A DNA stretch of 64,000 bases from NCBI RefSeq assembly GCF_042453785.1, contig NC_091666.1, positions 27,672,501-27,736,500 of the forward strand. Direction: 5' to 3'. The translations under genes were made by a program, and so were the position numbers. Every line of letters starts with the position of its first letter. The first letter of the stretch is position 1. The notes under the pieces were generated by a model, which had not been told where the DNA came from, made no database searches, and saw only the letters and a program-made list of their open reading frames with translations. This DNA comes from Malus domestica (taxonomy: Eukaryota > Streptophyta > Magnoliopsida > Rosales > Rosaceae). This document shows positions 46,862 to 56,460 of this stretch, one piece after another.

Positions 46862-48443
46862 CTTGGCTTTTTCTTGAATCCCTTGAAAAGAACCTAATCC
46901 TTCCAAGCTTTCCTTAAACTTATAGGTTTATAGGTTTGTGTTTTGAATCTGAAGAGCCTTAGAGACCAACCGTTCAATAATTTCGGCATGGCCTACATTT
47001 ATCCTGTTAATCACGAGTCAAGCTACTTATAAGTCTTTGATTCATCTTTTCCAAATGTATGGTTAGTTTGTAGGATCAACAATCGTGAGTATATTTGATT
47101 GGAGTGGTGGAAAATTAGGCAAGATATAACTAGAGTTGTTTTTCAAGTACTTTCGAGTGTTTAATAATCTTGCTCGTTTATCACGACTCTTAATTATATT
47201 GATCGTATAGATAACTAATAATTGTTGATTGATATGAGTTCATAAGTATGCATAAACATTATTATTTTTTAATTGCAAAATTTACCCATAAACACCTTTT
47301 CGGTATACTAGATAACCATATAGTAGTTTTTTATTCACAATATTAAAAGGGGTCTGAAGTTCGAATGCCATGTCCTATAAAATAACGTTTTGCACTTTAG
47401 CCCGGAATCATTCAGGCTACTCCTCTAGTCGTCAATGAAATATTATTGGATGATCTTATTCCTATGGAAGGTGATGATGAACCTAAGTTGGTGCCATGCA
47501 TGTGCTCATTGTGGTCCATATCTTCTTGCATTATCCAGTTTTAAACATGATGACTCAGGTATCGCATACGTATGATTATTGCATAAATTTAGATGAATGT
47601 ACTAATTATTTTAGGTAAATATTAAACGCGAGCGTACACACAAAAAAAAAAGAAAAAAAAAAGAAGCCAAATTAGTTGAAATAATTCATATGAAATTGAG
47701 TGCAGGTTGTGCAAGATACTATAAAGACAGTTGGGCTTCCACCATATATCAGAGGATGTTGTCTTTCGTGTGAAGCTCAACGGTCACACGGGCTTCACGT
47801 CATCCGATTTGTATTGTCTACGTGCTAGGCTTGAAAATTCGCCATACGTGAGAGCGTGTATTGAGAGTATCAGTCCCACATCAGGAAAATGAGAGACCTT
47901 ACACGTACTTATAAGTAGTTAAGCTACTCTTTATATTACCAATTGGATCTATAATGGAACCTCAATTTTCTTCACCAGCATGATATCGAAGGACTTGTAA
48001 AGAAATATCAGGACTTTGCATGCAAACTGATTAAGTGTGGAGACCGATACATGATTATGTGAGTATAATACTAATACGACAGTGACATATTTCCTAGTTT
48101 AGGTATGAATATACAGATATATATCAGCGTCGGCATGACTCATGTGCTGGGGAACAACGATACATATGTTTACAATGTCATCGATAAACCAATATTCCAT
48201 CAATCGATAGATTGCCAATAATATATATGCTTGGTGCATCGAAACCATTTATTCGTGCTGAATAAGCATATATATCAATATCAGCTTAGCTATTATATAT
48301 AGGTTGATGAAAATGAATTCAGCAATTCATAATTTTGATCTCTGGATGTGACTCCTTCTTTCTCCCATTTTTTATGTTGGTTGACAACGAATCATAATTT
48401 GTTATAGTTCTTCACTACTCGTACAAGAAGGTAATAAGAACTT
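46326..48443. other. Intergenic DNA with GA microsatellite
   Basis: A (GA)n run is at 46813-46860. A motif resembling the snRNA-gene upstream element (gtcccacatca) is at 47873-47883. No gene could be supported; the ORFs 46333-46530 and 46404-46706 overlap on opposite strands and look random. Confidence 0.5.
46813..46860. repeat. (GA)n microsatellite
   Basis: About 22 GA units with one interruption near the end. Confidence 0.95.
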
Positions 48444-48575
48444 TGTTGATGCACAAAACCAGAGGGGTCTTGGAACAACGTAAATCTGACCGTGAATCTG
48501 CAAGAAAGTAAAGAACACAAGATATATCGTGGTTCACCCTAATGTTTGGGCTACGTCCACACTGATGTTGATTGC

Positions 48576-48925
48576 TGTTGATGCACAAAACCAGAGGTCT
48601 TGGAACAACGTAAATCCGACCGTGAATCTGCAAGAAAGTAAATAACACAAGATGTATCGTGGTTCACCTCAAGGGTTGGGCTACGTCCACACTGATTATG
48701 TATTTATTTGAGAGAGAGAGAGAGCTCAGAGAGTGAGAGCTTTGAGAGGGGGTGAGAGGGCCTAGGAATTGGCCTCCTCTAATTGTGAGGGTGAAGGGTC
48801 CTTTTATAGAATAAAGGCTCCTCACTTATTACATATTTGCCCCTTCCTTTATTACATAATTACATTTGAGTCCCCCGAGTATTTATACGAGGTCTAAATA
48901 CGGCGGCCCTAAGTTGGTATAAACA
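48576..48925 (-). repeat. 3' LTR of the gene-capturing element
   Basis: 350 bp, plus-strand ends tgttgatgcac / gtataaaca. Nearly identical to 52336-52684. Confidence 0.85.
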
Positions 48926-50830
48926 GTAGTCCCCCAAGTCTTCAGTCAAGAGAGTCTTTTGGCTGGAGACTTCAAATTCAGTCAATGTGTGGGCCGAAGT
49001 AACTAGATGCTGTCTTGAACTAATGCTCGATATGAGGCAGTGCTCAATCTGAAATGATGCTCAACTAGAAGTAGCACACGCTGCGATGCTGCTGGGCTTG
49101 TGGCTTATGTTGCCTTGGTTGGCTCGGCTTGTGGCGTTTGAAGGTGAGGGAGTCCCTTTTATAGAATAAGGGCTCACTCCTCAATACATGAATGATGGGC
49201 TAGAGTTGATGCTCTCTAATGATGGTGAGGGAGTCCCTTTTATAGAATAAGGGCTCGCTCCTCAATACATAAATGATGGGTTAGGAGTGATGCTCTCTAA
49301 TGATGGTGAGGGAGTCACTTTTATAGAATAAGGGCTCGCTCCTCAATACATAAATGATGGGTTAAGAGTGATGCTCGCGGCGAGACGGTTGCTCAGCTGG
49401 CGGCAATGCTCTCTAACGAAGGTGAGGGAGACATTTTTATAAAATAAGGACTCGCTCCTCAATACATAAGTGATGGGCTAAGTCCCCCAAGTATTTTTCA
49501 AAAGTGCTCTCTAATGAAAGTGAGGGAGTCCCTTTTATAGAATAAGGGCTCGCTCCTCAATACATAGATAATGGGCTAAGTCCCCCAAGTATTTTTCATG
49601 AGGCCTAGTTGAGGCCCAATATATGGTACATAATGTAGTCCCCCAAGTCTTCGGTCAATAGAGTCTGTTGGCTGGAGACTTCAAATTGAATCCATGTATG
49701 GGCCGAAGTGGCGGTTGTTCGAATGTGGTATTTGTATACCCTGCACTGAAGCTTTGTAGGTGAAGCTTTGCAAGTGAAGCTTTGAAGCTAGAGCTCTGTA
49801 AATGAAGCTTTCGAAGCTGGAATTTTTATAAATGAAGCTTTTGAAGCTAGAGCTCTGTAAATGAAGCTTTTGAAGCTGATTGACATAAGTGATGCTCATG
49901 AATGTTTATGTTGATTGACATGAGTGATGCTCATGGATGTTGTCATGAGTGATGCTCATGAATGTTAACATGAGTGATGCTCATGAATGTTGACACGAAT
50001 GATGGTCATGAATGTTTATGTATGATTGTTATGAGTGATGCTCATGAATGTTTATGTATGAATGACATGAGTAATGCTTATGTATAATTTGGAATACTGG
50101 GCGTACTTTTGATCACCTGGTTGGTGGCATGAAGGAGAGTACGGGTTGTACATTTCATCACCTGGTTGGTGGCATGAATGGCTAGTTGCCAAATGATATT
50201 AGAGTACGGGTTGTACATTTCATCAACTGGTTGGTGGCATGAATGGCTAATTGCCAAATGATATTAGAGTACAGGTTGTACATTTCATCACCTGGTTGGT
50301 GGTAATAGCAGCAGGTTGCCGAATAATTTTGGAGTACTGGGCGTACTTTTGATCACCTGGTTGGTGGCATGAAGGAGAGTACGGGTTGTACATTTCATCA
50401 CCTGGTTGGTGGCATGAATGGCTAGTTGCCAAATGATATTAGAGTACGGGTTGTACATTTCATCACCTGGTCGGTGGCATGAAGATGAGTTCATTCTTCA
50501 CCTAGTTGGTGATAATAGAGGGTCTGGCTCTTTTGGGCATATGGGCTTTCGCCCTCCACATGACATTGTAGCCCATTATTTTGGGCTTTTGTTTTTTTGT
50601 TTTTTTTACCCTCTGATGGGGTTTATACAGATGTATGTGAAAGGTAAGAAAAATAAATTACATCATTCAAAACAAGGGTTTCGACACAAAAGCTTCGACA
50701 GTTGCAGATCGTTGGTGCGTTGCTTTTGCTTTTGCTTTTGTTTTCTGCTTTACTTTTGCTTTTGTTTTCTGCTTTGCTTTTGCGTTGCTTTTTTCCATGA
50801 GCGACTGCTTTGGATATGTGGCTGGATGCC
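48926..50830. repeat. Minisatellite-like tandem arrays inside the gene-capturing element
   Basis: Several distinct arrays follow one another. 49140-49580 has about five units of ggtgagggagtcccttttat-type sequence (unit about 80-110 bp). 49745-49880 has gtgaagctttgaagct-like units of about 20-36 bp. 49885-50080 has atgagtgatgctcatgaatg units. 50095-50480 has cacctggttggtggcatgaa units of about 65 bp, partly in a 245-bp higher-order repeat (50095-50160 against 50335-50400). 50715-50790 has tgcttttgcttttgttttc units. Non-coding. Confidence 0.8.
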
Positions 50831-50940
50831 ATGATTAAGGGCAATATTCCTTAAAGTGATAGCTGCTTTGACAGCTGCTTGGCTTTTCTTAATCTTTTTG
50901 CTCCTCTGTCCATCCATGTTCCCCATCCATGTCTGATGCA

Positions 50941-51060
50941 GTCCTTTAGGCGTAATTCTGCACTGATAATCTCCAAATCCCTCACAGGATCCACAGTATC
51001 ATCAACATGGATGATATCCGGATCTTCAAATGCCCACAGAATGTGAAAGATGCCATCAAC
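50941..51060 (-). pseudogene. Captured fragment: Obg-like ATPase 1 (OLA1/YchF)
   Basis: Forty open codons on the minus strand, from [20 protein letters not shown] through [20 protein letters not shown]. This is a highly conserved stretch just after the G domain core of YchF/OLA1 P-loop ATPases (one Arg to Trp change in the LRAFEDP part). It joins the PTB fragment within a few bases, with no intron. Confidence 0.88.
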
Positions 51061-51062
51061 TG

Positions 51063-51420
51063 CACGGTTTTACCACAGACCTACGCAGGTTCCGAGGATG
51101 AAGCATAATACGAAACCATATTGATGGCCTGGTTTAAGTCTGAGAATTCGACAAATGCCTGATTGCGATTGGGGCCGACAGTACCCTTGGTGTTGACGAT
51201 CTTGCTGAAAGGTTTGCAGAGCTCGATCCGCTTCTCCTCGGCGTACTTCCACGAGAACTTCTCCTCAGAACACTTTCGATGGCGATCGCGTGTACCAGAA
51301 CTGCGGCGTCCCCGATGTCGACATAGGGCGGAGATTGGGTCGGCCAAGTTGCGTATTGAGAGTTAGGGTTTGGGGAAGAGAGAGATTAAAGAGGGATTGG
51401 GGTTAAGGATCCGCCGGAGA
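51063..51420 (-). pseudogene. Captured fragment: polypyrimidine tract-binding protein, 5' UTR to first RRM
   Basis: ATG at 51324 opens MSTSGTPQFWYTRSPSKV, the start of plant PTB1/2-type proteins. A frame change follows, then IELCKPFSKIVNTKGTVGPN and RNQAFVEFSDLNQAINMVSY of the first RNA-recognition motif. A stop TAG (Gln expected) precedes VCGKTV. The upstream 51325-51420 is CT-rich, like a 5' UTR. The RNP-like AFVEF motif is kept. No coding potential remains as a whole protein. Confidence 0.85.
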
Positions 51421-51452
51421 CAGAGAAGGATTGTACTAAATGGGTTCTGCGC

Positions 51453-51641
51453 CTCAAGGATTACTACCACAGAATGCCCGCTCGTGGGGCTATAAGACAT
51501 GCGGACAATGGGTGTACCAATATCAATAGATGAAATCTTGCTTCCTGCAAACGCATCCATTTCAATGATGTAGTTTCCAATGGCGACGGCGATGAGGGTC
51601 TGATGAGGATGAAAGACAGCAGCATGAGGCTGCAACGGTTT
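51453..51641 (-). pseudogene. Captured fragment: WD40 protein of the TPLATE-complex TWD40 type
   Basis: About 63 codons open on the minus strand, beginning KPLQPHAAVFHPHQTLIAVA and containing KISSIDIG and VRMSYSPTSGH, ending VVVILE. This wording is characteristic of the N-terminal WD40 region of the large plant TWD40 endocytic adaptor subunits. No stop within the fragment. The reading frame continues only about 30 residues of unrelated sequence afterwards. Confidence 0.75.
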
Positions 51642-51651
51642 TGAGTTGCGG

Positions 51652-51828
51652 GTCGGTGATGATCGCCACTGTGATATAATCAGGGTCGGCTGTGGAAGAA
51701 AAAACGTGATTGAGGTGCGGCCACGAGCAGGACGAGAGATAGGGTCTCCAGTAGGTGAACATCTAGCCGTAGAGGAGAGTTACCGCCCATATCAGGCAGA
51801 GCGGTTCCGTGAGCTCCACCTGCTTCAT
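51652..51828 (-). pseudogene. Captured fragment: metallophosphoesterase (MPPE1/PGAP5-like) N terminus
   Basis: From ATG 51828 the minus strand reads MKQVELTEPLCLIWAVTLLYG, a stop (TAG where Glu is likely), then MFTYWRPYLSSCSWPHL and, further on, DYITVAIITDPQL. This looks like the N-terminal membrane anchor and first metal-site motif of a plant PGAP5/MPPE1-type calcineurin-like phosphoesterase. About 60 residues, with leader-like sequence before the ATG. It joins directly to the WD40 fragment. Identification is by memory of the family and moderate. Confidence 0.55.
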
Positions 51829-52315
51829 CTGTTCCCTTCCTGTTTTCCGTTGCTTGACTTAGAGAGCACATTTGGGCCTAAATTCCCATCCGTCTTTGGT
51901 AAATCTCATTAGGTGGATTTTACTGTCATTCCAAATGAAGGCATCTTAGCAGATACAGACAGATAGCGTTTAATCACTTCGGTGTGGCGCTGGTGCAGCG
52001 TATGTCGTGGTGCAGACGCGAGTACATCCACATGGTGAACAACGACTTCACGCCTGATCTCCGTTAAATGGCAGGAGAGGCGGTTCGGTATCTGCAACCG
52101 CACCACACTTGACGCTGCTCAGGCTAATCTTTCTGGAATGACTGAAGGATCTGAGATGGGTTGGTGAGGAGAGAGAAGAAACTGTAGTTAAGTTTAGGTG
52201 TTTTTATTTTTGCATTTTAGAGAGATGGGTTCTGCAAATTCACAATGGACCGTGATGAGGTCTCGCGGTGGTGAGATGAAAAAATGAAAGAGAATCGACA
52301 TAGCTTTTCGTGTCG
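51829..52315 (-). other. Interior of the gene-capturing element, unassigned
   Basis: Just inside the primer-binding site. It holds a 65-codon minus-strand frame (52106-51909) that I do not recognise. It may be a fifth captured fragment or leader sequence. Confidence 0.4.
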
Positions 52316-52335
52316 ATTCCCAAGACGGCGCCAAA
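52316..52335 (-). other. Primer-binding-type site
   Basis: Minus strand reads tttggcgccgtcttgggaat directly after the LTR end. TGGCGCC-starting sites at this place are frequent in plant gypsy-type elements. Confidence 0.65.
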
Positions 52336-52684
52336 TGTTGATGCACAAAATCGGAGGTCTTGGAACAACGTAAATCCAATTGTGAATGTACAAGAAAGTA
52401 AATAACACAAGATGTATCGTGGTTCACCTCAAGGTTTGGGCTACGTCCACACTGATTATGTATTTATTTGAGGGAGAGAGAGCTCTGAGAGTGAGAGCTT
52501 TGAGAGGGGGTGAGATGGCCTAGGAATTGGTCTCCTCTAATTGTGAGGGTGATGGGTCCTTTTATAGAATAAAGGCTCTTCACTTATTACATATTTGCCC
52601 TTTCTTTTATTACATAATTACATTTGAGTCCCCCGAGTATTTATACGAGGTCTAAATACGGAGGCCCTAAGTATGGTATAAACA
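52336..52684 (-). repeat. 5' LTR of the gene-capturing element
   Basis: 349 bp, with the same ends as the 3' LTR. Followed inward on the minus strand by the primer-binding-type sequence tggcgccgtcttggga (52335-52317). Confidence 0.85.
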
Positions 52685-53144
52685 ATTGTATTTTTTTGTA
52701 ACTATATGTATAGATTACAAGTGTGAGGGGAAGTCCCCCAGAGAAAGAGAGAGTTTGAGAGAGCCTCTCTGTTTGTGAGGCTTGTGGCTTTGTATGTGAG
52801 GATGAGAGCCTGAGGATTGTGAGGGTGAGGAGGCCCCTTTATAGACTAAGGGCTCCTCCCCTTTTACATGAATCATGGGCTCAATGTCTGGAAGCCCAAG
52901 TAACGAGGTCCAATATAATATGGTACCAACAGTAATCCCCCAAGTCTTCAGTCAAGAGAGTCTTTTGGCTGGAGACTTGAAATTCAGTCCATGTGTGGGC
53001 CGAAGTAACTAGATGTCGTCTAGAACTAATACTCGATATGAGGCGGTGCTCAATGTGAAATGATGCTCAACTAGAAGTAGCACATGTTGCGGGGCTGCTC
53101 GGCTTGTGGCTTATATTGCCTTGGTTGGCTCGGCTTGCGGCGTT

Positions 53145-53763
53145 GAAGGTGAGGGAGTCCCTTTTATAGAATAAGGGCTCGCTCCTCATTACATAAATGA
53201 TGGGCTAGAGTTGATGCTCGCGGCGAAGCGGTTGCTCAGCAGGCGGCGATGCTCTCTAATGATGGTGAGAGAGTCCCTTTTATAGAATAAGGGCTCGTCC
53301 ATCAATATATAAGTGATAGGTTAGAGTTGATGCTCGCGACGATGCGGTTGCTTAACAGGCGGCGATGCTCTTTAATGACGGTAAGGGAGTCCCTTTTATA
53401 GAATAAGGGCTCGCTCATCAATACGTGAATAATGGGTGATCTTTAATGAAAATGAGGGAGTCCCTTTTATAGAATAAAGGCTCGCTCCTCAATACATAAG
53501 TGATGGGCTAGAGTTGATGCTCGCGGCGAGACGGTTGCTCAGCAGGCAGCGATGCTCTCTAATGATGGTGAGGGAATCATTTTTATAGAATAATGGCTCG
53601 CTTCTCAATACATAAGTGATGGGCTAAGAACGATGCTTGCGGCGAGACGGTTGCTCAGCTGGCGGCGATGCTCTCTAATGATGGTTATAGAATAAGGGCT
53701 CGCTCTTCAATACATAAGTGATGGGCTAAGAGCGATGTTTGCGGCGAGACGGTTGCTCAGCTG
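53145..53763. repeat. Tandem repeat array of the older element
   Basis: Six to seven units of about 85-130 bp with core agtcccttttatagaataag ... gctcgctcctcaatacataa, shared with 49140-49580. Confidence 0.8.
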
Positions 53764-54293
53764 GCATGTTAGTTTAGAATGATTTCACACCTGGCTTACA
53801 TTTACTATTGCTGAGATATTGTTGCATGGCATGCTTCTGTTTTCACAGCCCTGGTACATTCATTTACGTATTATGTAGTATTATTTTTTGGAAACTATAT
53901 GAGTTTTACAGTGAGGGGTTATTACTTTCAGAAAAGATAAATGTGTTTTCTAAAGCTTTGTTTTTGCCCACTCACCCTTCTGTTTTTCGCCCCTCCAGGT
54001 TTTAGTTGCTGAGCTTCCGTATCGACAAGGATTCTTGGAATATCCCAGTATAAATGGCTACCTATGATGGTATAATCCTTATCTTACCTTACTGTACTTT
54101 ACTTATGCTCTGTAATCACGTGTGAAATGGGTTCATTCCCGTTCACAGCGCACTCCTATATTTAGGCACTTTTAAGTTTAAATTGATTCACATTTTCCAC
54201 ATTACTACACTTTATGGCTTCGTCACCTTCCATGTGTCAGCCATCACAGCTTAATTCGGAGTCCTAGTGGACATTCCGGGTCGAGGTGTGTCA
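53764..54293 (+). repeat. 3' fragment of a Tekay-type LTR
   Basis: Similar to the last 570 bases of the 5' LTR at 33975-34551 (shared ttttgcccactcacc, the cgcccctc...aggtt stretch, and gtcgaggtgtgtca at the end), but clearly diverged. Its left side is cut by the older nested element. Confidence 0.75.
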
Positions 54294-54365
54294 TTAAGAG
54301 GCATGTAATACCAATTATAAAAAAGTCTTTCGCACTCGCATAATAATGTGATTAAATTAGTTGTT

Positions 54366-54441
54366 AAATATTTTTTTTTTAACAAACAATATTATCTACA
54401 CTAGGGGGGATAGGGTGGACTTAACCTCACAATGGACTAGC
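54366..54441 (-). mobile_element. 5'-truncated SINE
   Basis: A 76-bp insert flanked by a 24-bp duplication, aataatgtgattmaatyagttgtt (54342-54365 and 54442-54465), with two mismatches. Minus strand: ctagtccattgtgaggttaa ... gataatattgtttgtt, then an A-run. Same 3' end as the SINE at 8116-8251. Confidence 0.72.
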
Positions 54442-54810
54442 AATAATGTGATTCAATCAGTTGTTTATTAAATATTATTTTCTCTATTCTTAATGTAAAT
54501 TCAATAGAATGTAGATGGAGATTAAAAGACCGATTTTATTATGTGAATTCAGTTGCTTTGATTGGTTTGTAAGGGGTTTTTTTTAGCATGATCGAATACT
54601 ATTCATTTACTTCAAATATTTGACTTTCCTTTTGTCAATTCACATATATAAATACATTTAAAACGTGTAAGTCACACGTAGCATGCTGTGATTCAAAAAA
54701 TATCTTATGCACGCACGTGAGTGTGTACATGAAGGCTAGTATTAAGAATTCATACCAATATTGACAAAGATGGGGCATGAACATAGTTCAATTCCATGAC
54801 ACCCTACGGA

Positions 54811-54969
54811 TCCCTTTCACCTAATCATTCTCATCAAATAATCCGGACCTTTGAAATTTGATCTAACAGCTACAAACATGGGCCCACTTTAAAAGTTATA
54901 ATAATTTTAGCCGTTGAATCAAATTTTAAGGGTCCGAATTGTTTGATAAAAAGGATTAGGTGGAAGGGA
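54811..54969. mobile_element. Small inverted-repeat element (MITE-like, about 160 bp)
   Basis: The arms tccctttcacctaatcattc and, reversed, ttcccttccacctaatcctt extend over about 60 bp with mismatches (aaatttgatctaac against aaatttgattcaac). It could fold into a long hairpin. The target duplication is not clear. Confidence 0.65.
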
Positions 54970-55537
54970 ACTCTATTCGTTTAATCATTTATTGGACAAA
55001 TTTAATTAGGTTGGCCCTAATTTGAATCTGGTCATGGTCTAGATCATGCAACCCACTAGATTTTGCGGCTATAATTAAATACAATAAGCCTTAACCATCA
55101 TCAGATATAATGCATTTGTCCTAAAAGTATAAGTTAATTCATCGAGAAATTTTGCGGTGTTATTGTCATACTGTCATGTGTATTCTTAATCACCAATTAT
55201 TATAATACGTATTGACGGACCCATTAAGAGCAACTCCACCCTTGGAGCCCTCCCTCCAGGCAATCCACTATTCAATCCACCATGTGAACAGTAACTGCCC
55301 TAATGAACAGTAACTGCCTTTTGCATCTCCACCCCTTGCACTTGAATAGCCCTGGCAATAGGCAATAAAATATTATTAATTTTTTTTTACCAAATAATAC
55401 TAAATAAATTTATTTGTAATTTCGGATAAGATATTTTAAATCGTTCTCGTTGCGCCACGTGTCATTTACCTAAAACGACTACTATTGGTCATAGATTTCG
55501 GTAAGATTTTTATCCAATGTCATCGTGCCACGTGTCG

Positions 55538-56460
55538 TCATCTAGCCTTATCAGCCTCAAATTTCGCCATTTCCCGCACCAAAGTCAATTCACTATGGCG
55601 AGTAAGTTCTTCCATGTACTTTGCATAATCATGCTTGGAAGCACTTCTTTTTCTCTTTGAAGCCTTCTTACCTTGAGGCCTAATTGGATTACGGGTCGAA
55701 CCCGACACTTGTTCAGGGATGGGCGTTTCGGGCACTTCTTCTGCATCATCTTCATGCGAGCCATTATCAGGTGCAGAGTATAGTGGGGTGCTGTTCATGA
55801 TAACTTCTGGACCGACAGGCACAACTCTGAATTTAGGACAATCTTTGACAATATTCCAACATTCCCACCGGTTGAATGATTTATTTTTGCTTTTGGTTTT
55901 GGCACCATACCAAGCTTGTGCTTGAATTAGCTACACAATGGGGGAGAAGAAATAATTATAATCAAAGTAGGTAACAAATAAATAATACAAACAAATAAAT
56001 ATAATTAAAGTAGGTAACAAATAAATAATACAAACAAAAAATTATAATCAAAGTATGTAACAAATAAATAATACAAACAAATAATTATAATTAAAGTAGG
56101 TAACAAATAAATAATACAAACAAATAATTACAATGTAAATTTGGGTATAGTACAAACAAATAAATAATATATTGTTACATGATCCGTGTAATTTTCCCCA
56201 CTTCAAAGATTACTACTAACTTGTGCCAAGGCGTCTCTCCAAATACTAAACGATTGGCTAAATAATTTCCAACGACTAGACATCGATTCTTTAGTTCTAC
56301 TCCCACCCATTTTTTCAAGATAATTGGTATGAATAAGACTCCACATTTCTCGCAATTGCATCTCATTACCCGTACGCGAACTATGAGTAACTTCAACCCA
56401 ACTAGTAGACAATGCAACATCTTCAAGAAGCGTCCAATTCGTACCTGCATCAGTAGTCAT
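55538..56460 (-). CDS. Transposon-borne Myb/SANT-like, NAM-associated-type protein
   Basis: Two exons, 56460-56221 and 55930-55538 (633 nt, 210 residues). The donor is cacaa|gttagt and the acceptor tgtag|ctaattc. Exon 1 begins MTTDAGTNWTLLEDVALSTS, a trihelix/SANT-like start (NWT..ED..L...W..V), and continues with RTKESMSSRWKLFSQSFS. Exon 2 has QAQAWYGAKTKSKNKSFNRW followed by ECWNIVKDCPKFRV, typical of plant proteins with the NAM-associated C-terminal domain (often mislabelled glutathione S-transferase T3-like). A nuclear-signal-like GKKASKRKRSASK follows. This protein class accompanies PIF/Harbinger-type elements as the DNA-binding partner of the transposase. The tail is short (ends FEADKAR) compared with longer relatives. 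The frame is open, so it could be expressed. Confidence 0.72.
55955..56165. repeat. Tandem repeat in the intron of the transposon gene
   Basis: About four to five units of 45-52 bp with core gtaggtaacaaataaataat acaaacaaat. It lies wholly within the 290-bp intron. Confidence 0.8.

Larger units (their letters stand above)
48576..52684 (-). mobile_element. Non-autonomous LTR retrotransposon carrying four host-gene fragments
   Basis: Two 350-bp direct repeats (48576-48925 and 52336-52684) bound 3.4 kb without gag or pol. On the minus strand the LTR runs TGTTTATACC...GCATCAACA. Next to the 52336 end lies a primer-binding-type site, tttggcgccgtcttgggaat, and before the 48925 end a polypurine-like acttgggggactac. 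The flanks attgc (48571-48575) and attgt (52685-52689) are a one-mismatch 5-bp target duplication. From its 5' side the interior holds fragments of a metallophosphoesterase, a WD40 protein, a PTB RNA-binding protein and OLA1, all in the element's sense direction. Long minisatellite-like repeats follow. Confidence 0.82.
48444..53763 (-). mobile_element. Older LTR retroelement remnant, host of a nested insertion
   Basis: Its LTR is split: 48444-48575 carries one part (tgttgatgcacaaaacc...) and 52685-52931 the other (ending ggtaccaaca). Interior DNA continues at 52932-53763 and resembles 48926-49580 of the inner element (same gtcttcagtcaagagag start, same repeat units). The right side is cut at about 53763, where another LTR fragment begins. 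Family relationship to the inner element is direct from sequence; its orientation (minus) follows from the polypurine-like cttgggggattac next to the LTR. Confidence 0.72.
54294..55227. other. Intergenic DNA with SINE and small inverted repeat
   Basis: No ORF. It contains the two elements listed separately (54366-54441 and 54811-54969). Confidence 0.55.

Noticed and set aside
50418..50834. 138-codon ORF in the repeat arrays of the gene-capturing element
   Set aside because: Made of minisatellite units and a Cys/Phe-rich slippage tract; no similarity to a known protein.
48444..53763. CRISPR-like array, suggested by regularly spaced repeats
   Set aside because: Units are contiguous minisatellites inside plant LTR elements, with no short repeats separated by unique spacers.
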